This document shows positions 45,201 to 53,880 of a stretch of 64,000 nucleotides of DNA, in pieces. Numbering within the stretch: the stretch's first letter is position 1; the number at the start of each line of letters is the position of its first letter. The notes under the pieces were generated by a model that had not been told where the DNA came from, did no database searches, and saw nothing but the letters and a program-made list of their open reading frames with translations. Both the position numbers and the translations under genes were made by a program. Source of the stretch: Theodoxus fluviatilis (taxonomy: Eukaryota; Mollusca; Gastropoda; Cycloneritida; Neritidae). Location of the stretch: NCBI GenBank assembly GCA_034096865.1, contig JAWQFJ010002855.1, positions 182,001 through 246,000 on the forward strand. Reading direction: 5' to 3'.

Positions 45201-46786
45201 CACAGACAGTTCTCCCTATACAATTACAGCATGCCAAATACTGCTAGTCACTCCATCAGACACAGACAGTTCTCCCTATACAATTACAGCATGCCAAATA
45301 CTGCTAGTCACTCCATCAGACACAGACAGTTCTCCCTATACAATTACAGCATGCCAAATACTGCTATTCATTCCATCAGACACAGACAGTTCTCCCTATA
45401 CAACTACAGCATGCCAAATCCTGCTAGTCACTCCATCAGACACAGACAGTTCTCCCTATACAACTACAGCATGCCAAATCCTGCTAGTCATTCCATCAGA
45501 CACAGACAGTTCTCCCTATACAATTACAGCATGCCAAATACTGCTAGTCACTCCATCAGACACAGACAGTTCTCCCTATACAATTACAGCATGCCAAATC
45601 CTGCTAGTCACTCCATCAGACACAGACAGTTCTCCCTATACAATTACAGCATGCCAAATACTGCTATTCATTCCATCAGACACAGACAGTTCTCCCTATA
45701 CAATTACAGCATGCCAAATACTGCTAGTCACTCCATCAGACACAGACAGTTCTCCCTATACAACTACAGCATGCCAAATCCTGCTAGTCACTCCATCAGA
45801 CACAGACAGTTCTCCCTATACAATTACAGCATGCCAAATACTGCTAGTCACTCCATCAGACACAGACAGTTCTCCCTATACAANNNNNNNNNNNNNNNNN
45901 NNNNTCCATCAGACACAGACAGTTCTCCCTATACAACTACAGCATGCCAAATACTGCTAAAGTCAAAAAAAGAAGTTGTGGTTAAGGGGGCATGGAAAAA
46001 AAGGAAGAAGAAAAGTAAAAAAGGGGTCTACTACAATCTTCCTCTTTAAATTTTTTTTTTAATATAGAAGAGAGCAGACTGAACATAACCCAAACTTTCT
46101 TTCATTGAAAAAGCTTTTAAAAACTAAAATAGTGGATTTCTTGAGTGCTCATAGGACAGGGAGGATGGGATAGCATGACGATCACTGTTTGCCTTCAATT
46201 TCTCTTTTTGTTTTTCATTTTGCATTATTATTTAAAAAGTTTAGGGTTGGCAGAAACAAAAAGGGTCGGTCAGGTTACCATAACCACAACTTTTTTATTG
46301 GTGGCCTAGTGCAACAACTGTGACCTTTTGCCTTCTTGATGAGGGGAAGAAAGGTCTTGGTCATTCGGATGAGGCCAAACAAGTTGACCTCTGCAGCCTG
46401 CTTGTACATGTCAAGGGTGCTGAACTCCACATCGCCATAGAAGTGCACCCCAGCATTGTTGACCAGGGCCCACAGGCCTGCAAGACACCCACCAAGGCCT
46501 GAGTCCCAAGGGCTTGAGGAGAACACAGGAACCATGACAAGTGTTTTCAAAATCAAAACTATCTCAATTTGGACAAAATGCAAGATGAAGTTCTGTGGCG
46601 GTAATAGCTCTTCGAAACTGATGTACCACACACTTAAATTCAAAATTATTTTCACTTAAGTTTCTGGAGAGAGCTTCAATCTGGAAATATGTGTAGATAC
46701 TATCATTTAAATTCTGCATGAGTAGTGTAAATGCAGATCACTGCTGCAGCACGGGCATTCTCTCATTTCCAACCCAACAACAGTAG

Positions 46787-46853
<67 letters not shown>

Positions 46854-49800
46854 GAGTTACTGGGATCATCTTGACACCGTCTCCAATAGAACATGATCCA
46901 ACTCACTCTACACTCTAACACAGACAGCATTTGTGTAATGAAACATTTTTTCCTACCTAGCCTAGAAAAGTACCCTATGAAAACTCTAACAATGCAGCTT
47001 TGTTTCAGTCTCATGTCAAAACAACTCAAACTCCTTTTAAGAATAAATAGAAGAGCAAAATTCACATAATCACACTGCAAAGCACAGCCTTGTCATTGTT
47101 TTCATGCTCTGGCAAACTTGAAAGGCGAGAGAAAGAAAGTGCCACACACCCTTGCCATCGCATATCTGGGCTGTGTGTTCCAGACATTTGGCCACACTGC
47201 CTGGGTCTGTGACGTCTAGCTGGATGACAGAGAGTCTTCCAGTCTGGCTGTCCTGGAGTTTCTTGACGCCGTCAGTCTCGAGATTTCGGCAGCCAGCAAT
47301 GACCACAAAACCCATGGCCTCGAGACGCTCCGCCAGGGCATTGCCAAAGCCTGCACACACATGAAAAAACTATCATGTCTCACTCGTCACTATGCAGCAC
47401 AATGCTCTAGTGTCCAATCCTACACACAGCAAAATAAACAAGAAGGGCAAAGCCCATACGACTCACATGCTTGACCTTGACCTTTATATGACCTTGACCT
47501 TCAGGTGACCTTCAAGGTCAAGGTCAAACAACTAAACCTACCAATGACATCATACACAAAGAAATGCTTTACACATTTTTCCTTCAAAAATACATGTGAC
47601 CTTGACCCAAGGTCAAGGTCATCCAAGGTCATGCAACACAAAGCTGTTAATTCAAGACATAGGAAGCACAATGGTGCTTATTGGCACTTTCTACCATGAG
47701 ATATAGTCACTTTTAGTGGTTCACTACCACATTTTGGTCACATTTCATAAGGGTCAAAGTGACCTTGACCTTGATGATATGTGACCAAATGTGTCTCATG
47801 ATGAAAGTATAACATGTGCCCCACATAATTATTAAGTTTGAAACAGTTATCTTCCATAGTTCAGGGTCAAGGTCACTTCAAAATATGTATACAATCCAAC
47901 TTTGAAGAGCTCCTGTGACCTTGACCTTGAAGCAAGGTCAACCAAACTGGTATCAAAAGATAGGGCTTGCTTTGACCTATATACCACTTGTAGCTAAGGT
48001 CGCCATTCTCAATAACGTGGGAGAAAATTGGGAAAATGTGAAAAATGACTGTTTTTGAGACCACATTTATGGCTCCTGTGACCTTGACCTTGAAGCAAGG
48101 TCAAGTCACTATATATGTTTTTTGAGGCCTTGTCATCATACACCATCATGCCACATTTGGTGTTGATAGACTTAATAGTCTCCGAGAAAAATCCAACGTT
48201 TAAGTTTTTTACGCCCGGACGGACGGACGCCCGGACGGACGGATGCCCGGACGGACAGACGGACGACACGACTCAGTACATAGACTCACTTTTGCTTCGC
48301 ATGTGAGTCAAAAACCCTGAGTGATATGCAAATTACAAAACTATGGCACTTACACACCCTGTAAGGAGCAAAGAGCAAAATGCGGATTGGAGAGGTAGAA
48401 CACTGCATGTCTCTCTGGCTCGGTATCAAGAATTATAATAATAATAATAATACAGATTACTTGTACGCACATACCTTCCCTAATAGGCAAGCTCATGGCG
48501 TTTACAATGAAAAGAATGCTCTCATTTGTTGATACAAAACATAAGGCTATGAGGAAGTAGCTTTAGTTAGAAAGTAAGAAACTCTTGGGAGGAGGTATAC
48601 CAACAGGACGGTCTTCAGAGGAAGAAACCCTGTCAACAAGTGTTTCAGCCCTTTAACTTCCTTACAAGGATATAAAACACAAGGCTATGAGAATGATACT
48701 GAATTTTTTTGTACAGAACAAGATATGGACTGAACTGAGAAAGCAGTGAGTTTCTTTCGGGTGGAAGGCTATGGCATTCCCAAATTCTTCATAGAGCATG
48801 ACACGGTACTTTTCTTAACCCATTATATAATAAATGACCTACAGCGTGTGATGAAAACGGCTTCCTAAAACCTGAGGGTTTTTAAAGGAAAAAACACAAA
48901 CTCGGCAACATTCATTAAAAAGTTTGTTTCTTCACTTCTACACTTCCTATTCTCTAACAAACTTTAACAAGAAGTACACCACTGTCAAATGCAACGTCTG
49001 CGTAGCATCTGGTCTGAAAGGGATATGTAACGCGCGCGTAGCATCCGGTCATAATGGGTTAAAGAGAATACAGCATGATGCTGTGACATTGCCAATGCCA
49101 TGAAGAGCAAGACGCAGCCTGATGCCTGGCAGACCAAAAAACAGTGAGTATGTCTCTAAAACTCGTTGTCAAAGAAAATGGTGGGATTATGTGAACGAGC
49201 TTGACAAAATCAGACAAAAATTCCAGAGAAAGTATTACATTCATAGCATACATAATTCATTTTAAAACTTTAGCATGAAGCTGTAGAAATACACGTGACA
49301 GAGCTCCATGGCATTTTTGCAGAGTGTTTCCCGAAATCATGCACAGTCATATATAACAACTAGCTTGCTGTGATACGCAAATCAACTGACGGGTAATTAT
49401 TTTAATATGGAGTTATGTGATAGAGCCAGATCTTCAAAACAATTCACACAGTCATTATCAGCAACAAAAGATAAGAAAGGAACATTCAATGGAAACAGTT
49501 TCAACATAAATATTACAAATAGTGGATTTACAATCAAGAGTATGAATACCATGCTTCACATTTAATGCAAGGGACACTTATCTTCCTTTTCAAGGAGATT
49601 TTTAAAAAAAGCTTAAAATCAGAGGGAGAGGCTGAAATACAGAGAAAACATGACAGGGTTTGGGATGGATAGAGTTACTTGGCAAGTTTGTGCATGCATG
49701 TGCCCATATGTGTGTATGTGTGTATGTATGTATTTTGGTTCTTATATAGCGCCAATCTCACACCCAAAGGCATGCTCAAGGCGCTCAACACGTTCACCCT

Positions 49801-50117
49801 TTGAATAAAAGAGTTTTTAGCTGTGACTTGAAAGTCTGTATTGAAGGAGATTTCCTCAGTCTGTCTGGGATATCGTTCCAGAGTTTTGGTCCAGCATACG
49901 AGAATGCTCTCTCCCCTGATCTCTTGGTGTTGTAGCGTGGCACATGGAGTAATGACTGCGCCGAAGATCTGAGATCCCTCACAGGCTTATAAGTCTTGAG
50001 GAGCTCAACCAGATACAGCGGGGCCAAACCATTGACGCACTTGAACACATGACACAGTGTTTTGAACACAATACGTTGGTGGACAGGCAGCCAGTGTAGC
50101 TCTCGAAGAATGGGTGT

Positions 50118-50149
<32 letters not shown>

Positions 50150-50494
50150 TGGGTGTGCACATGCACATGTACACCTGTGCACACACATGCATATATGTAC
50201 ATATATACCATAAGACTAAATTTAAAGTATCTTCAATTTGTTCAAAACAATCACAAACCCTCAAGACATGCACTCACCAGAGTCACATCCTGTGATGAGG
50301 ACAGTCTGGTCTGTGATGTGAATGTTTTTGACAAGGACACGCTTGATCAGGACAGTCACTGCCCACAGAGCACACAGGGAGAGGACGATGGTGGACACCA
50401 GGCGCTGCACCAGCAAAAAGGGCAGGCCTGCCAGCACCACCAGGTACACCAGCTCAAAGAACTGCAGACCCAGGAACTGCTTTAACTCCATCAT
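30113..50494 (-). CDS. BDH1-like: BDH1-like short-chain dehydrogenase (SDR9C family), 6 exons
   Basis: NAD(P)-dependent Rossmann oxidoreductase related to 3-hydroxybutyrate dehydrogenase 1 and retinol/hydroxysteroid dehydrogenases. Exons 50278-50494, 47150-47350, 46325-46477, 32347-32540, 30743-30979 and 30113-30208 join in phase to 365 residues plus stop. Two hydrophobic segments (about 10-29 and 32-50) suggest membrane anchoring. TGCDSGFG (68-75) binds the cofactor; NNAG is 146-149; NLFG supplies Asn171; Ser198 is in VNVTS; Lys215 is in VTKAG. The residue at Tyr position, four before Lys, is Thr211, so the usual catalytic Tyr is missing. VVVVEPGHF and MWEEASEE match the BDH1 C-terminal half. 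ATG 50494 is the first in frame; a second ATG follows directly. Intron 3 (13.8 kb) holds the 60-bp satellite. Substrate is not predictable. Confidence 0.9.
30321..30400 (-). repeat. tRNA-like SINE fragment
   Basis: The minus strand reads TAACTCAGTGGTCAGAGCAC (A-box type) and GGTTTGATCCC (B-box type), but the ends do not pair as an acceptor stem. In intron 5 of the BDH1-like gene, same strand. Confidence 0.55.
30743..30979 (-). CDS. BDH1-like: BDH1-like exon 5 (residues 256-334)
   Basis: Between CCTTGCAG and AAT|GTGAGT, phase 0 at both ends. Encodes [18 protein letters not shown] and the substrate-lid region ending TNSIIDSLN. Confidence 0.9.
31025..31397 (+). pseudogene. LINE ORF2 C-terminal relic
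   Basis: [16 protein letters not shown] and [10 protein letters not shown] are typical of the region after the reverse transcriptase in non-LTR retrotransposons. After frame changes the end reads [20 protein letters not shown], the usual basic C-terminal motif. 5'-truncated and frameshifted. It abuts half-site repeat copy 3 without a gap and lies in BDH1-like intron 4, opposite to the gene. Confidence 0.75.
31397..32268 (+). mobile_element. Half-site-rich dispersed repeat, copy 3
   Basis: Same ends as copies 1, 2 and 4. Carries a longer GACG-rich run (about 32170-32222) than copies 1 and 2. Its right end is 78 bp from the donor of BDH1-like exon 4, and it is oriented against that gene. Confidence 0.88.
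32347..32540 (-). CDS. BDH1-like: BDH1-like exon 4 (residues 191-255)
   Basis: Between CCCATCAG and GGG|GTAAGG. Contains RVVNVTS and [19 protein letters not shown], where the active-site Tyr is replaced by Thr. Confidence 0.92.
32596..32772. repeat. (GT)n microsatellite with GTATAGGTGT variants
   Basis: GT runs alternating with GTATAGGTGTGTGT. Lies 56 bp from the acceptor of BDH1-like exon 4. Confidence 0.85.
33071..45959. repeat. 60-bp satellite array, about 215 units
   Basis: Head-to-tail 60-bp units, each with CCATCAGACACAGACAGTTC, TATACAATTACAGCATGCC and AAATNCTGCTAKTCAYTC. Variation is limited to a few positions: A/C after AAAT, G/T after GCTA, T/C/G in CA(T/C/G)TCC, T/C in CTCC(T/C)TAT, and ACAATT/ACAACT/ATAACT. 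Only two length changes are visible, a 58-bp unit at about 35350-35400 and a 59-bp unit at about 40350. Because 60 is a multiple of 3, two forward frames stay open for kilobases; these are not genes. The left third is the most heterogeneous, the right third nearly uniform. A 21-N gap lies near the right end. The array fills most of BDH1-like intron 3. Confidence 0.98.
45884..45904. other. Assembly gap (21 N)
   Basis: Between two satellite units. From phase, 28 bases would be needed to complete a unit, so 21 N does not preserve the repeat period and the real missing length is unknown. Confidence 0.97.
45966..46296 (+). mobile_element. MITE (GTTGTGGTT family), copy B
   Basis: Left end AAGTTGTGGTTAAGG, right end GTTACCATAACCACAACTTTTTT, about 331 bp. 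Uninterrupted, so it serves as a reference for copy A. It begins within 7 bp of the last satellite unit and ends about 27 bp from the donor of BDH1-like exon 3. Confidence 0.8.
46325..46477 (-). CDS. BDH1-like: BDH1-like exon 3 (residues 140-190)
   Basis: Between TCTTGCAG and AAA G|GTCACA. Contains LWALVNNAG and [18 protein letters not shown]. The donor is weak apart from GT. Confidence 0.92.
46784..46852. repeat. (CA)n microsatellite
   Basis: About 33 CA units in BDH1-like intron 2. Confidence 0.95.
47150..47350 (-). CDS. BDH1-like: BDH1-like exon 2 (residues 73-139)
   Basis: Between GTGTGCAG and AAG G|GTGTGT. Completes the glycine motif (GFG) and reads through LDVTD, the adenine-ring pocket region. 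Confidence 0.92.
47439..48314 (+). mobile_element. Half-site-rich dispersed repeat, copy 4
   Basis: Complete copy in BDH1-like intron 1, antisense to the gene. By eye it holds about 20 TGACCT/AGGTCA hexamers and about seven directly abutted pairs. Ends GCATGTGAGTCAAAAA. GACG-rich run at about 48210-48265. Confidence 0.88.
48315..48814. other. BDH1-like intron 1, no gene seen
   Basis: Unique sequence with a short (ATA)n at 48437-48451. Confidence 0.5.
48819..49058. mobile_element. piggyBac-type MITE (240 bp) flanked by TTAA
   Basis: TTAA at 48815-48818 and 49059-49062 flank CCCATTAT...ATAATGGG. The ends begin with the same CCCATT as the 21.9-kb piggyBac element. Two direct copies of GCGTAGCATC(T/C)GGTC lie near the right end. 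No coding capacity. Confidence 0.75.
49059..49738. other. BDH1-like intron 1, no gene seen
   Basis: AT-rich unique sequence with a short (TGTA)n near 49706-49735. Confidence 0.45.
49739..50118 (-). pseudogene. 5'-truncated LINE, ORF2 C-terminal end
   Basis: On the minus strand it reads [20 protein letters not shown], then [23 protein letters not shown] and [10 protein letters not shown], stop at 49794-49796. This is the standard tail of CR1/RTE-like non-LTR polyproteins. A 3' UTR segment with TATATAGCGCC follows (49739-49793). The 5' break joins a (CA)n tract at 50119-50150. Confidence 0.85.
50278..50494 (-). CDS. BDH1-like: BDH1-like exon 1 (residues 1-72)
   Basis: Starts ATGATGGAG, ends TCT G|GTGAGT. 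Encodes the hydrophobic N-terminal region and TGCDS. A CCCAG just upstream of the ATG could be an acceptor of a 5' UTR intron. Confidence 0.88.
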
Positions 50495-51150
50495 GGTTGC
50501 AGCTGGGATGAGCAACTGGCAGCAGGGAAAGATTCAAGCAGCTGTCTCTGAGCTGTATCTGAGAGAAGTCTGCCAGTCCTGCAGACAGGAAGGAGACGTG
50601 ATGCTCAGGGTGCAGTGTGGCACAAAAAGATCAGCAAGTCATGTGAGTACAGAGGTCCTAACTCAGCACTGTTACAAGTGAGATAAGTGAATTCATATCT
50701 CAATCCCACTGGGAAAAACCAGGGAAGGAAGACAATCTTTTTCTGTCAAAAATGACCACATGAGAAAGTTCCTACGATCTTCGCCGCGTTCGCGTCACAT
50801 ATAGCTGAAATGATTTGGCTGCTGCAAACCTCTACATGGTAAACTGATAAACTTGACATGGGAAGTCATAGACAATCAGATCAATAAAAAATCACTCACC
50901 AAGCAAGCAAAAGAGCCTCAGCACCAGGTATAGCAGAGCACCTGTACTCTAGAACTAAACCCTGGAGGTAGTGTCATGGACTCTGGTCTGTCTTGGCCTT
51001 CTCCCTGATAACCTAGATAACAAAGTCTCCCATTCAGTGAAACACCTACTGGGTAGGCATGCATTCTCTCACGTAACAAATCCTGTCCTAAATCCCAAGT
51101 AAAGAGAGGAGAATCAGGTGCTTAATCATAGATTTACTTAGTGCCCCTGC
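50495..51150. other. Upstream of the BDH1-like gene
   Basis: Presumed 5' UTR/promoter of the dehydrogenase. No TATA box or other element could be assigned with confidence. Confidence 0.35.
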
Positions 51151-51280
51151 CAGTGAATTAATGTGTGAATGAAGTTTTATGGCCAATATCGGCCTCTGTA
51201 GGGTATATAAGACCACTGATAATAAAAAAACATCAGAGCTGGTTAGAATAAGTGCAAATCATGGTTTCCCTAGTTAAAAT
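51150..51280 (+). repeat. Dispersed repeat (TTTTACGGCC family), copy 2
   Basis: TTTTATGGCCAATATCGGCC, TCTGTAGGGTATATAAGACC, AGAGCTGGTTAGAATAAGTG and TTTCCCTAGTT appear in the same order as at 27200-27330, diverged. Confidence 0.6.
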
Positions 51281-51316
51281 TAATATGTTTGTATATATGT
51301 TTATGTATAAAAGAAA

Positions 51317-51318
<2 letters not shown>

Positions 51319-51399
<81 letters not shown>
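51319..51399. repeat. (GA)n microsatellite
   Basis: About 40 uninterrupted AG units. Confidence 0.95.
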
Positions 51400-51404
<5 letters not shown>

Positions 51405-52179
51405 TGCATTACACTACAAAAATTTCAGAATCTGACCTGATCTAGGCATGCAAAGCGTTTTGACAGCAGTGCCTGTGACTGCATGATTTACTGTGTTCTT
51501 TCCTTCCCCTCTATCTCATGCTGGTTGTCTCACACCTCCGTCTCAAACATGTGACATGCCTTCCACAATGACATGCACAAGTGGTCTGGTGAACGTTTGA
51601 GTCGACTGCTCTCAATTAGGCTTCGACTGTGCAACAAGGGGCCTGGAATCAGAATGTTATTGAAAATTTCAACCCAGCCCAGTCAAACCCCGAGGGCAAT
51701 TGCCGCTACTGCAACTAACCCGATTTACTCAGCTTCATTGAAGTGGTTGCACATCCTCGATCCTGTTTCACTTCACTAGTCATAGCAATGTCACGAGGAT
51801 CGCATGATTTCATGCCTTCGTATGACCGTGGTTACGTTTGTGTGCATGAAAAGCATTCTGAAATAAATAAACCAATTTACAATATCGTTGCATAATGCCA
51901 TGTTAGCAGTAACGGCGACTATTTCCGAAAAATTCGCATAGCACTCCCCGGTAGATTGACGATGATTATGATTTATGAACGGTGACGTTTGACTTTGACT
52001 TTTGCCAGTTTAATGAGTTTTGGGTCTCTTTCTGCGCCTTCGGAGAATAATCAATCATTCAATGTATTGTGCTCACTGGTCTAACTTTAATCGCCAACCA
52101 ATACAGTGCACCACCTACCTAAATGAAGATGACAGCGCCTGGAGAAGATAGCTATCACAGCGCGCGAAGTCCGATCGCA
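51400..52179. other. Intergenic, no gene seen
   Basis: Short open frames only. Lies between the divergent BDH1-like and IKK genes. Confidence 0.5.
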
Positions 52180-52765
52180 ATCAGTCAAAACTATGAGTAT
52201 CTGGAAAGAGACAAAAAACTCGTTGAGAGAGTACAGAGGAGGGCCACAAAAATAATTCCGGGATTGAAGGATCTCACATATGAACAAAGACTTGTCAAGA
52301 TGAGGCTCCCTAGTCTGTGCTACAGAAGAACTAGAGGTGACCTAATAGAAGTGTACAAGTATACGCACGGCATGTACCAGATTGGAGAGAATCTGTTTTC
52401 CTGCGATGACAATAGTGTCACAAGAGGTCACGCCTACAAGCTCAAGAAAAACCGATGCAATACGGCTTTACGACAGCATTTCTTCACCCAGCGAGTTATC
52501 AACATGTGGAACAGCCTCCCGAACAGCGTAGTTGAGGCACCGAGCCTGAACTCGTTCAAGAACAGAGTGGACAAGCATCTACAAGGATATATGTTCAAGC
52601 TGGAGGAACCACTGGCGCAGATGATGCACAGCAATTAGGCCTTTTTTTCTCTCTATTTTTTTCTTTATCCATAAGAACAATAAAAATACAGCCAGAGAAC
52701 TACCAGAATCGGCGATAGGCCCTGGACGCCTAAGCAAGCCGAAGAATTCTATTCTATTCTATTCA
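52180..52765 (+). pseudogene. 5'-truncated LINE with (ATTCT)n tail
   Basis: Reads KLVERVQRRATKIIPGLKDL, then YEQRLVKMRLPSLCYRRTRG, FTQRVINMWNSLPNSVVEAP and FKNRVDKHLQ, stop at 52636-52638. This C-terminal pattern is typical of a second non-LTR family, different from that at 49.8 and 55.4 kb. The 3' end is four ATTCT units at 52746-52765. Confidence 0.85.
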
Positions 52766-53784
52766 TGAGTGATACAAGTTGGTGGCTTGTAATCGCAACG
52801 AACCTGCTGCTGCACACACTATGGGAGATAACTGCTCCATGTCCAACCGAGTTTAGCTTTAGAATTACACATAACTTGTACTTTCGTTTTCACAAATGCT
52901 CAATCTAATTTTGCTGAAAATATCCTTGCGGCAAAAATTGCCCTAGATGGAATCCTCAAAATTTTCACCAAAAATACTTTGGGTAACTTGAAGGGCAATC
53001 CCCATTTATAAATAGATGGACCAATGAAAATTTTCGTTAGAACTCACATCGTGCCGCCTGTAGGAATAGTGCTTTCCCTGTGCAGTATTTTTGACACGGT
53101 GTTTCCATCGAGCAGCTTATTTTGAGACACACTGGTGAACTGGATTTAGTGTGATCGGAAGGAGCCTGGTCGACGGTGTGTCAACAACGTTTCAACATTT
53201 GGAATCCTTACCGTCATTCCTGAAGTTCAAGGAGTATGTAAGACTAACCATCACGGATGTTGTGAAATGAAAGCATCATAGCATGCGTCTGTCTTTACAC
53301 AAACTGAGAAAGGTAGGCATTTGCGGCTATACTTTGACTGTATACTCACATCTGTTTGTTTTATTGTTTCTTGTCGTCTGCCTCATCATTTATGACTGGC
53401 CATGTAGTAATTCATGGGCGCGGTTGATATCTTTAAACGTTTTTGGAGTACAAACAACCTCACTTCCTTTTTTAGAATTAGATACGGAGCCAAAGGCATT
53501 TACTAACTTTTTGGTGTGATTAGCTTGATGTCAGAGTGTTCATAAAGGAGTTAATGAAGCAGAGAAGATTGTTAAATATTGTACATCATTTTATGCATTG
53601 ACCAAAGATGCAAATTGGATTAATTAGTCACATTTAGTGGACTGCGTTTTCAGCCAGATCACTTTAGTAAAAGTAAAAGTAAGCGAAAGGAGAGACCTTG
53701 CAGTTGCAGTCTGTCGTATACACACACCGTTAAATATATTTTCAGGAATTATCCGTTGAATCTGCGTAAACACTCGGAGGAGCC
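52766..53784. promoter_or_regulatory. Upstream region of IKK, unresolved
   Basis: Presumed 5' UTR and promoter. No TATA box at a defined distance and no confident kappaB site was identified by eye. Confidence 0.3.
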
Positions 53785-53880
53785 ATGACAGGACAGCCAC
53801 CAGTGCAAAAGGGTGGTTGGGTGGAGGAGAGAACACTAGGATCTGGAGGGTTTGGAACCGTCACCCTGTGGAGGCACGAG
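53785..53880 (+). CDS. IKK: IKK exon 1 (residues 1-32)
   Basis: ATG in GGAGCCATGA context. Contains the glycine loop; ends GAG|GTACGA in phase 0. Confidence 0.93.

Noticed and set aside
33071..45959. CRISPR-like array
   Set aside because: Units are contiguous 60-bp repeats with no unique spacers, in animal DNA.
33364..45960. A 4198-codon and two other giant open frames made of a 20-residue repeat
   Set aside because: They arise because the satellite unit is 60 bp with no stop in two frames. Both frames are open in parallel, the frames switch at small indels and the N gap is read through. No evidence of selection on either frame.
53283..53519. Open frame upstream of IKK as an additional coding exon
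   Set aside because: IKK begins naturally at ATG 53785; the upstream frame has no kinase-related sequence and no matching donor.
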